This document shows positions 8,809 to 17,113 of a DNA stretch of 35,249 nt, in pieces. The notes beneath the pieces are model-generated. The model had not been told where the DNA came from. It worked only from the letters and a program-made list of their open reading frames with translations, and made no database searches. Numbering within the stretch: position 1 is the first letter of the stretch; each line of letters starts with the position of its first letter. Made by a program: the position numbers and the translations under genes. Location of the stretch: assembly GCA_015056265.1 (NCBI GenBank), contig SVGR01000012.1, positions 1 through 35,249 of the forward strand, in the 5' to 3' direction. Origin of the DNA: Clostridiales bacterium. Lineage in GTDB: Bacteria > Bacillota > Clostridia > Christensenellales > Aristaeellaceae.

Positions 8809-10713
8809 GTGAAAAAATTCCTGCTGATGATGCTGACTGCCCTGCTGGCGTTTTCCTGCACGGCTGTTTTGGCAGAAAGCCGCCTGCCCCATGGGCTGCA
8901 GACGGTTTTGTTCCAGACATTTGATGGGCCCCAGCCCAGCAGACCGGTGGTCTTTCCGGAAAAAAGCGGCAGCGTTTCGCTGGTGGATTCTTCCGTTGGG
9001 GGCCTGGGAAGCCTGATCACCATGGAGGATGACGGGGAATTTTATCTTTACGCTGAAAAGAACGGCGCTTTTACCGATGCAAAGGCCATCCTTTGGTATC
9101 TGGAAAACCGGGGAACGGATGAAATCCGGCTGTCTGTGGAGGCCCATCTGTCTAAAAAACGGGGCGAAGCGGATGAAATCTGTTCCTATGACGGGCTGTA
9201 TGCCTATGTGAGCGATGAGCAGGGCGTATGGCAGGAAAGAATATATCACATTACCAAGGGCGTGGAGCTGGAGGCCGGCGAAAAGGCATGGATGGCGCTG
9301 CCGCTGGCCGATTTCGGGCTGGATGAAACCCGGGCAGCCAGCATTACCCGGCTGAAAGTATCTCTTTACGGCCGGAATATGGCCCTTTTCCTGGATGAAT
9401 GCCAGGGCTCCGTCTATGGATTGGATGGAAAACAGGAAGAAGAATGGATTTACGTGGATCAGGAGGAAACGGATATGGAATCTTCCATCGTGCGCATTAC
9501 CGGCTATACCAAGCTGCAGGCCATCACCGATCGGCGGCCCGCCTTTGGCTCCACCGCCCCCGGGGCGTGGACGGAACTGCCTCCTTTCCCTGTTTTTAAC
9601 GGCGAAAAGGCCGTGATTACCACCAAATTATCTGCTATTTTTGATTTGAAGCCGGGGAAAACGGTGCTGGATACCAGCTGCTTTGATATTGCAGGCGGCG
9701 AAGTGATCACCGGCCCTGCCTACAAAAATCTGGAAACCCATCAGATGTATGATCCGGAGAATGTGCCGGACGGCCTTTACTGGCGCAGGAATTACTGCGG
9801 CATTTTCGGTTCCTATATTCTTGACGATGTATTTTATGCTGTGATCCACGGGGAAAACAAAAATGAAATCGTGGACGGCAAGTATTATAAAACCAATGTG
9901 AAGCCCCTCACCACCCAGTACAGCGGCGACAGCGATTTTTCCGGCGTAGGCAAGGACGGCAAATACCGGGACGCCTGGCACAATTATTTCAATTTTCTGG
10001 CGATTCAGTGGGCGCCCGTGGATGAATTGCATGAAAATGCATCCCTGCTCAATCATGATGAAGGCCCCATCGTCTGGCCGGCCGACGGATATATTTTCAC
10101 CTTCAACGGGAAGATTTATCAGGCCTGCGACGGCATCCGCCATCCTTCCGTGTATGTGGATGACGAATATATTTACGTCTATTATCTGGATTCCTCCAGC
10201 GCCAATTTCGGCATCAATGTGGCCCGGGCGCCCATTGCCTCCAAAGGCCTTCCCGGCAGCTTTATGAAGTATTACAAGGGTGAGTTTTCCCAGCCCGCCC
10301 TGCCGGAAGGCTTTGACAAGGATGATTATTCCTTCCTCTCCGTCCGGGGCGCGCCCTCCACACCGGTGGTGAAGGCCCATAATCCCATCCGTTTCTCCGT
10401 GGCGAAAATCAAGGATACGGATTGGTATGTGGGCGTGCTGGAGGATCTGGAGAACGGATATAACACCATCAAGATCAGCGTTTCCAAGGATCTGGTCACC
10501 TGGTGCGAGCCGGTGGAAATTCCTGGGGTAGGCGTGGCAGATGGATGGAGCGAAGGCAACCTTCACGATCCCTGCGTCTATAATCTGGATTTCACCTCTG
10601 CCACGGAGGTTTCTGCCGACGGATTCTATATCGTAGGCACTTCTATGGCTGCCGATCCCGAACGCTGGCCTATTACCCAGTGGATGAAGGTAGCCATTGA
10701 AATCAATGAATAA
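8809..10713 (+). CDS. Secreted protein: CBM11-like domain fused to a propeller-like domain
   Basis: About 634 residues. A signal peptide ends at TAVLAES; an AFSC stretch within it is only a weak lipobox. Residues 25-215 repeat the pattern of the two preceding proteins in diverged form (LFQTFDG, then WMALPLADFGLDETRAASIT, then LFLDECQGSVYG). The C-terminal part (about 300-630) has recurring strand patterns typical of GH43-like or sialidase-like propellers: CDGIRHPSVYVDDEYIYVYY, FSVAKIKDTDWYVGVLED, IKISVSKDLVTWCEP and NLHDPCVYNLDF. No activity can be assigned. The GTG start is preferred to an in-frame TTG 19 codons upstream, which would place the signal peptide inside the protein and overlap the hairpin. 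Confidence 0.65.
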   Translation: MKKFLLMMLTALLAFSCTAVLAESRLPHGLQTVLFQTFDGPQPSRPVVFPEKSGSVSLVDSSVGGLGSLITMEDDGEFYLYAEKNGAFTDAKAILWYLENRGTDEIRLSVEAHLSKKRGEADEICSYDGLYAYVSDEQGVWQERIYHITKGVELEAGEKAWMALPLADFGLDETRAASITRLKVSLYGRNMALFLDECQGSVYGLDGKQEEEWIYVDQEETDMESSIVRITGYTKLQAITDRRPAFGSTAPGAWTELPPFPVFNGEKAVITTKLSAIFDLKPGKTVLDTSCFDIAGGEVITGPAYKNLETHQMYDPENVPDGLYWRRNYCGIFGSYILDDVFYAVIHGENKNEIVDGKYYKTNVKPLTTQYSGDSDFSGVGKDGKYRDAWHNYFNFLAIQWAPVDELHENASLLNHDEGPIVWPADGYIFTFNGKIYQACDGIRHPSVYVDDEYIYVYYLDSSSANFGINVARAPIASKGLPGSFMKYYKGEFSQPALPEGFDKDDYSFLSVRGAPSTPVVKAHNPIRFSVAKIKDTDWYVGVLEDLENGYNTIKISVSKDLVTWCEPVEIPGVGVADGWSEGNLHDPCVYNLDFTSATEVSADGFYIVGTSMAADPERWPITQWMKVAIEINE

Positions 10714-10749
10714 AGGTTTTCCCCGGCTATACGGAAGGAGATTATCATC

Positions 10750-11661
10750 GTGATGCTGCGCGCAGGAAAAAAATTGCCCATTGCCCGGCGGCGTGCCCGG
10801 GCGGGGTGGTGCTTCATTGGCATATGGGTGGCTGGCTTCGCCCTCTTTTTTCTCTGGCCTTTGATTCAGACGATGCTGTATTCCCTGCATGATCTGAAGC
10901 TGGCATCTGCGGGCGGGCTGGATTGGCGGGCGCTGGAAGGCGGGGCTTTTGCCAATTACAGCCGGGCCTTCCTGGTGGATCCGGATTTTCTGCCCAAGCT
11001 GACGGGAAGCCTTGGCACCACCCTGACCAAGACCGTTACCATTGTGCCCTTCAGCCTGTTTATCGCCATTGTGCTCAATCAGAAATTCCGGGGAAGATTA
11101 TGGATGCGGGCCATGTTTTTCCTGCCGGTGGTGATTACATCCGGCGTGATTATTTCCGTGGTGCGCTCTTCGGTGAATGATGTGGCCCAGGCGGGGGAGG
11201 CAGGCACCAATCTGTTTAATGCGTCCATGATGATTTCCTATCTGTATCAGATCGGTTTGCCCCCCTCCGTGGTGGATACGCTGGGCAATATCATCAATAA
11301 CAGCGTGGACGTGGTATGGTATAGCGGGGTGCAGGTGCTCTTGTTCCTGTCCGGATTGCTCTCCATTCCGGAAAGCTACCGGGAAGTGGCCAATGTGGAA
11401 GGGGCCACGGGCTGGGAATATTTCTGGAAGATTATTTTGCCGGTGATATCGCCCTATATGCTGGTCAATGCGGTATACACCATTATTGACAGCTTCTCTG
11501 ATTTCAACAACGAAGTGATGCGCTTTGTGGTGGATCAAACCTATGTGAAGGGCGCCTTTTCCTACGGCGCGGCACTGGCCTGGCTGTATTTTGCGGCGGT
11601 GTTGCTGCTCATTGGTGTGGTGGCCTGGCTTTTGAACCGGTATATCAAGAAGGTGCTGTAA
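10750..11661 (+). CDS. Sugar ABC transporter permease, MalF type
   Basis: An inner-membrane subunit of a carbohydrate importer: 303 residues with about six membrane spans, beginning WCFIGIWVAGFALFFLWPL. The EAA loop that docks the ATPase is YREVANVEGATGWEYFWKII followed by LP. GTG start, with GGAAGGAG nine bases upstream; an ATG is the very next codon. It forms a pair with the MalG-type gene 15 bases downstream, and probably serves the SBP at 5376. Confidence 0.93.
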   Translation: MMLRAGKKLPIARRRARAGWCFIGIWVAGFALFFLWPLIQTMLYSLHDLKLASAGGLDWRALEGGAFANYSRAFLVDPDFLPKLTGSLGTTLTKTVTIVPFSLFIAIVLNQKFRGRLWMRAMFFLPVVITSGVIISVVRSSVNDVAQAGEAGTNLFNASMMISYLYQIGLPPSVVDTLGNIINNSVDVVWYSGVQVLLFLSGLLSIPESYREVANVEGATGWEYFWKIILPVISPYMLVNAVYTIIDSFSDFNNEVMRFVVDQTYVKGAFSYGAALAWLYFAAVLLLIGVVAWLLNRYIKKVL

Positions 11662-11676
11662 GAAAGGGGGAGCAAA

Positions 11677-12645
11677 ATGAACAGAAAGCATCGGCAGATA
11701 AAGGATGCCCACGGCTCCCCCGTGCGGGATTTGGGCCAGATGGGATGGAAGCTGTTCCGCTTTGCTATGATGGTGGCCTTTTCCTTTGTTATCCTTTATC
11801 CCCTGATCTATATGGTTTCCATGGCTTTCCGTCCCTCCAGGGATGTATTCGATCCGTCCGTGGTGTGGATCCCCCGGACGGTCACGGTGGAAAGTTTTGG
11901 AGAAGTGGTGCGGGTATCCAATTATCTCACCTCCTTGAAGAATACCATGATTCTTTCCCTGGGCAGCACCTTACTGCAGGTGTTTTCCTGCTCGCTGGTG
12001 GGATATGGCTTTGCCCGGTTCAAGTTCCGGGGGAGGAACCTGATGTTCTTCCTGGTGATCTTCACCATTGTTGTGCCTCCCCAAACCATCTCTCTTCCCA
12101 CCTTTATCCTCTTCCAGGATTTTGATCCCTTCGGCATTTTCCGGGCCATTACCGGAAAGGGTACCGGCATTACCCTCTTAAACAATCCCCTTTCTTTTTT
12201 CCTGATGGCCTTTATGGGCCAGGGGCTGCGCAGCGGGCTGTTCATTTTCTTTATGCGCCAGTTCTATCGTTCCATGCCCCAGGAACTGGAGGACGCCGCT
12301 ATGGTGGACGGCTGCGGCTTCACCCGCACGTATTTCCAGCTGATGCTGCCCAATGCCAGGAGCGTGCTGCTGGTAGTATTCATTCTTTCCTTGGTATGGT
12401 ATTGGAACGATTATTATCAGAGCACCATTTATCTCAGTTCCTATTCCACCGTATCCACCAATCTGGCCAATCTGACCGCCATTATGGAATCCCGCTTGGG
12501 CAATGAAGTGGCCTACGATCCCTATCAGACAGTGACCATGATCCAGGCCTGCAGCTTGCTGACCCTGGCGCCGCTGCTGCTGATTTACATTATCGTCCAA
12601 CGGAAATTTGTGGCTGGTGTGGAGCGCAGCGGTATCGTGGGCTAA
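11677..12645 (+). CDS. Sugar ABC transporter permease, MalG type
   Basis: 322 residues and about six spans. The EAA loop is ELEDAAMVDGCGFTRTYFQL followed by MLP, and the protein ends on a VQRKFVAGVERSGIVG tail typical of MalG-like proteins. AAAGGGGGAG precedes the ATG. It is the second subunit of the pair with the gene just upstream. It is followed after 11 bases by a second SBP gene, so two complete import sets without ATPases are fused in one transcript. Confidence 0.93.
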   Translation: MNRKHRQIKDAHGSPVRDLGQMGWKLFRFAMMVAFSFVILYPLIYMVSMAFRPSRDVFDPSVVWIPRTVTVESFGEVVRVSNYLTSLKNTMILSLGSTLLQVFSCSLVGYGFARFKFRGRNLMFFLVIFTIVVPPQTISLPTFILFQDFDPFGIFRAITGKGTGITLLNNPLSFFLMAFMGQGLRSGLFIFFMRQFYRSMPQELEDAAMVDGCGFTRTYFQLMLPNARSVLLVVFILSLVWYWNDYYQSTIYLSSYSTVSTNLANLTAIMESRLGNEVAYDPYQTVTMIQACSLLTLAPLLLIYIIVQRKFVAGVERSGIVG

Positions 12646-12656
12646 GGAGGAAACAA

Positions 12657-15347
12657 ATGATGAAAAAGCAATGTGCCCTGGCCCTGGCGCTGATGATGCT
12701 GTTTGCCTGCGCCGGTATGGCGGAAACTGCGTCCGCCGGCGGGGAAGAGGGGCGCCTTCTGGCAGAGGGGGAATGCCTTTCCCTCCCCATGCCCCTGGAT
12801 CAGCCCGGAGAATATGCCATCCGGCTGGATTGGTATTGCCCCCAGGGCAGCGTGAACCCGGAGATTTCCCTGACGGTGGACGGCACGGTTTTGCTTGCCC
12901 GCCACAGCCTCACCCGCGTGTGGCAGGATACGGCGGAATCCTTCCTGGAAAACGGCCGTTTCCGCACCGATAACCGGGGCAATGAAATTACCCCTTCTCA
13001 GGAAAATGCCCTGATCTGGCAGCAGGGCTTGATCCGGGATATGGATGGATACAGCGATGACCCCATGACCGTTTCTCTGCAGGCTGGCGAACATACCCTG
13101 GAAATCCGCTGCCTGAGGGAGCAGGTGATGATCGGCGGCGCCGCCTTTGTTCAGATCCCATCCCCTGCCCCTTATCAGGCGGATGCGGGGATGGAAAAGG
13201 CCGGGGCTACGCTGGTTCTGGAGGCGGAAATGGCCGCCCGCCGCTCCGATGCGGTGCTGACCCCCGGCTCTGACCGGTCCACCCCCTCCACCCAGCCCAA
13301 TGACGCCTACAAAAAAATGCAGAATATCATCGGCGGCGCCTCCTGGCGCTATCCCGGCCAATGGATTGAATGGGAAGCGGAGATTGCGGAAAGCGGCTGG
13401 TATCTTTTGCAGTTCAAATATCGGCAGGATACTCTTCGGGGGCTGCCTGCCGCCCGGCGGCTGTATGTGGACGGGCTTGTTCCCTGCGCCGAGATGGCCT
13501 GCCTGGAATTTGGCTACGGCCAGGATTGGCAGACCCTGATCCCCCGGACCGAAAACGGGGATGCCATCTATCTGTATTTGGATGCAGGCGTGCACACCAT
13601 CAGGCTGGAGGCCATTCTGGGAGAAATGGGAGGAACGCTGGAGATTCTGGAACAGGCGGTGTATGATCTCAACGCCCTGTACCGGCGCATCATCATGATC
13701 ACCGGCACCTCCCCCGATCCTTACCGGGATTATTATCTGGAAACGGAAATCCCCGAACTGATCGACACCATGTCCGGTACCGCCCGGCTGCTGGAGCAGC
13801 AGGTGGCCCTGCTGGAGGAAAAGAGCGGAAGCGGCAACCAGGCTGCCATCATGCACGAGGTGATCCGTCAGTTGGATAGCTTCGTGGAGCGGCCCAATAC
13901 CATCCAGAAGCGGCTGGACAGCTACAAGAACAATATTTCTTCCCTGTCCGAACTGCTGCTCTCCCTGCGGGAACAGCCCTTGGCCCTGGATACCATCGCC
14001 CTTTCCGGCAGTGAAAAAATCGCAGTGAAGGAAAATGCCTCCGGCCTGGAGCGGATCGGTTATCGGGGCGAAATGTTCCTTTCTACCTTCTCTGCCGATT
14101 ACAATGCGGTGGGAAGCGCCTATGATCAGGAGCAGAGCCTGACGGTGTGGATCAACACTGGCAATATTGCCGCCGCCGGTACCGCCAGCGGCAGCGATCA
14201 GGCCCAGGTGCTCAAGCAACTCATTGACGATGATTTTGTGAAAAACACCGGCATTGCCGTCAACGTATCCCTGGTCAGCACCTCCGATACCCTGACCCAG
14301 GCCATCCTGGCCGGGGAAGGCCCGGATGTGGCGCTGTTCGTGCCCAAGGGCACCCCCACCACTTTGGGCATGCGGGGCGCGGTCAAGGAACTGACAAAAA
14401 TGCCGGGCTTTGACCAGCTGAAAGGGCGCTTCGGAGAGGCTTCCTTTATCGGCTATTCCTGGCAGGGACAATGCTATGCCCTGCCGGAAACCATGAGCTT
14501 TAATATGCTCTTTGTGCGTACGGATATTTTTGAGGAGCTGGGTCTTTCCATCCCCAATACCTGGGATGAATTTATGGACGTTACCGCCAAGCTGCAAAAG
14601 CGTAATCTGATGGTGGGCATTCCGGAAAATCAGCAGGTATTTGAGGCGCTGCTGATGCAGCGGGGCGGGGCAGTGTATGCGGACGATCTCAGATCCACCG
14701 CTCTTTCCGGGGAGGCGGGCATCGATGCCTTCACCCAGTGGACCAATCTGTATGTGCAGTATGGTCTTCCGGTGAGCTTTGATTTTTTCAACCGCTTCCG
14801 TACCGGCGAAATGGCCATGGGCATCGTACCCCTGACCATGTATACCCAGCTTTCCGTGGCCGCTCCGGAGCTGAAGGGCCTGTGGCAGATGGCCCCCATC
14901 CCCGGCACCGTGACGGAAAGCGGCCTGTCCCGACTGGAAAGCTGCTCCGGCACCGGGGCCATGATCATTGCGGGCACGGATAAGGCGGACGCCGCCTGGC
15001 AATTTATCGACTGGTGGACCAGCGATGATATCCAATATCGCTTCGGCGTCATGCTGGAAATCCTCATCGGCACCGCCTCCCGGTATAATACCGCCAATCT
15101 GAACGCTTTTGAAAGGCTGCCCTGGTCTCATCAGGAACTGGAGGCCCTGTCCGCCCAGCGGCAGCAGGTGTGGGATACGCCCCAGACCCCGGCCACCTAT
15201 TACATCACCCGCAGCCTGACCAACGCCTTCCGCGCAGCGGTTTACAGCCACGAAAATCCCCGGGAGGTATTGGAAAAATACAGCCATGACATGGATGCGG
15301 AATTGAAGCGCAAATACGAAGAGTTTTCCTGGGAGGGGATGCCATGA
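12657..15347 (+). CDS. Large SBP fused to two N-terminal carbohydrate-binding-like domains
   Basis: 896 residues, roughly twice the length of a normal SBP. The signal peptide contains MLFACAG, a possible but imperfect lipobox. Residues about 30-170 and 180-345 are two beta-sandwich domains in the style of CBM6/CBM35 or similar modules (GEYAIRLDWYCPQGS; YPGQWIEWEAEIAESGWYLL; DGLVP...GVHTIRLEAILGEMGG). Residues about 345-465 are mostly helical (YLETEIPELIDTMSGTARLL, SYKNNISSLSELLLSLREQ). From about 485 to the end it is a sugar-binding SBP (GEGPDVALFVPKGTPTTLG, FNMLFVRTDIFEELGLSIPN, FNRFRTGEMAMGIVPLTMYT). Its stop codon overlaps the next permease start. The fusion suggests that glycan capture and delivery happen on one polypeptide. 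Confidence 0.85.
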   Translation: MMKKQCALALALMMLFACAGMAETASAGGEEGRLLAEGECLSLPMPLDQPGEYAIRLDWYCPQGSVNPEISLTVDGTVLLARHSLTRVWQDTAESFLENGRFRTDNRGNEITPSQENALIWQQGLIRDMDGYSDDPMTVSLQAGEHTLEIRCLREQVMIGGAAFVQIPSPAPYQADAGMEKAGATLVLEAEMAARRSDAVLTPGSDRSTPSTQPNDAYKKMQNIIGGASWRYPGQWIEWEAEIAESGWYLLQFKYRQDTLRGLPAARRLYVDGLVPCAEMACLEFGYGQDWQTLIPRTENGDAIYLYLDAGVHTIRLEAILGEMGGTLEILEQAVYDLNALYRRIIMITGTSPDPYRDYYLETEIPELIDTMSGTARLLEQQVALLEEKSGSGNQAAIMHEVIRQLDSFVERPNTIQKRLDSYKNNISSLSELLLSLREQPLALDTIALSGSEKIAVKENASGLERIGYRGEMFLSTFSADYNAVGSAYDQEQSLTVWINTGNIAAAGTASGSDQAQVLKQLIDDDFVKNTGIAVNVSLVSTSDTLTQAILAGEGPDVALFVPKGTPTTLGMRGAVKELTKMPGFDQLKGRFGEASFIGYSWQGQCYALPETMSFNMLFVRTDIFEELGLSIPNTWDEFMDVTAKLQKRNLMVGIPENQQVFEALLMQRGGAVYADDLRSTALSGEAGIDAFTQWTNLYVQYGLPVSFDFFNRFRTGEMAMGIVPLTMYTQLSVAAPELKGLWQMAPIPGTVTESGLSRLESCSGTGAMIIAGTDKADAAWQFIDWWTSDDIQYRFGVMLEILIGTASRYNTANLNAFERLPWSHQELEALSAQRQQVWDTPQTPATYYITRSLTNAFRAAVYSHENPREVLEKYSHDMDAELKRKYEEFSWEGMP

Positions 15348-16246
15348 TGAAGCGGCGGCAGATTTATACACAGAATCGCAGCCTGACCAGCTATCTGATG
15401 CTGGCCCCCTGGCTGACTCTGTTTACGGTGTTCACCATCCTGCCCATTCTCTCTTCGGTGGTTTTGTCCTTTACCAATTTTGATATGGTGCGCGCCCCCA
15501 AATTCCTGGGCATCAACAATTACCTCAGGCTGCTGCTGGAGGATGATGTATTCCTCATTTCTGTGAAAAATACGCTGATCTTCGCCATCGTTACCGGGCC
15601 CGTTGGGTATCTGTTCAGCTTTCTAATCGCATGGATGATCAATGACGCCGGAAAATTCGCCCGGCCGGCGCTGACGCTATTGTTCTATTCACCGGCCCTG
15701 GCAGGCAATGTGTATTTCGTATGGCAGTTTATCTTCAGCGGTGACAGCGTGGGCCTGATCAATGGGTTTCTGCTGAACCTGGGGATGATCAATGATCCCA
15801 TTCAGTGGCTCACCGACCCCAGCTACAACCTGTATGTGTGCATCATTGTGATGCTCTGGAGCAGTATGGGCACGGGCTTTCTGGCCTTCGTTGCCGGATT
15901 CAAGGGCCTAAACCGCAGCCTGTTTGAGGCGGCAGCGGTGGATGGACTGCGCAATCGCTGGCAGGAACTGTGGTATGTGACTTTGCCCCAGATGGTGCCT
16001 CAATTGCTCATCGGCGCGGTGCTTTCCATTTCCGGCGCCTTTGCGGTGGGGTATCAGACCATGGCCCTGTGCGGCTTTCCCAGCACCGATTATTCGGTGC
16101 ATACCATCGTATTGCACATTCTTGATTACGGCAATTACCGCTTTGAAATGGGATATGCCAGCGCCATCGCCGTGGTGCTGTTTGCGGCCATGGTACTCAG
16201 TTGGTTTGCCATCAATCGGGCGCTGCGCGGGATGCGGGAGGATTAA
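15344..16246 (+). CDS. Sugar ABC transporter permease, MalF/UgpA type
   Basis: 300 residues and about six spans, starting SYLMLAPWLTLFTVFTILPI. The EAA loop is LFEAAAVDGLRNRWQELWYV followed by TLP. The ATGATGA at 15344 overlaps the stop of the SBP fusion, so translation is coupled and the two should work as partners. A second in-frame ATG at 15347 is equally possible. Pairs with the following permease. Confidence 0.93.
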   Translation: MMKRRQIYTQNRSLTSYLMLAPWLTLFTVFTILPILSSVVLSFTNFDMVRAPKFLGINNYLRLLLEDDVFLISVKNTLIFAIVTGPVGYLFSFLIAWMINDAGKFARPALTLLFYSPALAGNVYFVWQFIFSGDSVGLINGFLLNLGMINDPIQWLTDPSYNLYVCIIVMLWSSMGTGFLAFVAGFKGLNRSLFEAAAVDGLRNRWQELWYVTLPQMVPQLLIGAVLSISGAFAVGYQTMALCGFPSTDYSVHTIVLHILDYGNYRFEMGYASAIAVVLFAAMVLSWFAINRALRGMRED

Positions 16247-16249
16247 TGC

Positions 16250-17110
16250 ATGAAGATTTTCCATTTTCATCGGCGGGTTTCCCGATCCCTGGGGGGCAAT
16301 CTGGCCGCCAATTTGTTCCTGCTCATCGGCGGCGCCTTTACCGCCCTGCCCCTGATCTATGCCATTCTCAATTCCTTCAAGCCCCTGAACGAGCTGTTCC
16401 TCTATCCACCCCGATTCTTTGTGCAGAATCCCACCCTGGAAAACTATTCGGGGCTGATGCGGCTGCAGCAGGAATTGCTGGTGCCCATTGAACGCTATGC
16501 TTTCAACAGCATTTTCATTTCTCTGGTGACCACGGTGGGCTATGTGCTCATTGCTGCCCTGGCAGCCTATCCCCTGGCCAAGCATCGCTTCCGGGGCAAG
16601 ATTTTTCTCACCCAATTGGTGGTTTTCGCTATCCTCTTCCGTTCGGAGGTCACCGCCATTCCTCAGTATGTGATCATGGCCAAATTGGGTATGGTGGATA
16701 GCTATTGGGCGGTGATTCTGCCGGCCATGGCCACCTCCTTTGGGGTATTCCTGATGAAGCAGTTCATGGAATCCATCCCTGCCGAGATCCTGGAATCCGC
16801 CCGGATGGACGGGGCCGGGGAATGGCGCACCCTGTGGACGGTGGTGATGCCCATGGTAAAGCCCGCCTGGCTGACGCTGGTGATTTTTACTTTCCAGGGC
16901 ATTTGGAACAACACAGGGGTGCAGTATCTCTATACCGAAACCTATAAAACCCTGCCCACCGCCCTGAGCCAGATCAGCAGTGCGGGCATCGCCCGGGCCG
17001 GCGTGGCCAGCGCCATTGCGGTGATATTGATGCTGCCGCCCATTTTGCTGTTCCTGATTTCCCAGGGTTCCGTTATTGAAACCATGGCTCATTCGGGCCT
17101 AAAGGAGTAA
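16250..17110 (+). CDS. Sugar ABC transporter permease, MalG type
   Basis: 286 residues and about six spans, with the EAA loop EILESARMDGAGEWRTLWTV followed by VMP. It begins three bases after the preceding stop, with GGGAGG upstream. The C-terminus lacks the usual VQRYFVKGL-like ending and instead reads LFLISQGSVIETMAHSGLKE, a difference seen in this kind of NHL/YIP1-linked permease. It is followed three bases later by the NHL-repeat gene. Confidence 0.92.
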   Translation: MKIFHFHRRVSRSLGGNLAANLFLLIGGAFTALPLIYAILNSFKPLNELFLYPPRFFVQNPTLENYSGLMRLQQELLVPIERYAFNSIFISLVTTVGYVLIAALAAYPLAKHRFRGKIFLTQLVVFAILFRSEVTAIPQYVIMAKLGMVDSYWAVILPAMATSFGVFLMKQFMESIPAEILESARMDGAGEWRTLWTVVMPMVKPAWLTLVIFTFQGIWNNTGVQYLYTETYKTLPTALSQISSAGIARAGVASAIAVILMLPPILLFLISQGSVIETMAHSGLKE

Positions 17111-17113
17111 GCC

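Noticed and set aside
5223-9023. A 1266-codon open frame on the minus strand across the SBP and CBM-like genes
   Set aside because: It spans several real genes and their gaps, lacks a ribosome binding site and any motif, and shows the same His/Gly/Gln-rich shadow composition.
12642-15371. A 909-codon minus-strand frame opposite the SBP fusion
   Set aside because: Shadow of the real gene. The plus strand has a signal peptide, SBP motifs and coupled neighbours.
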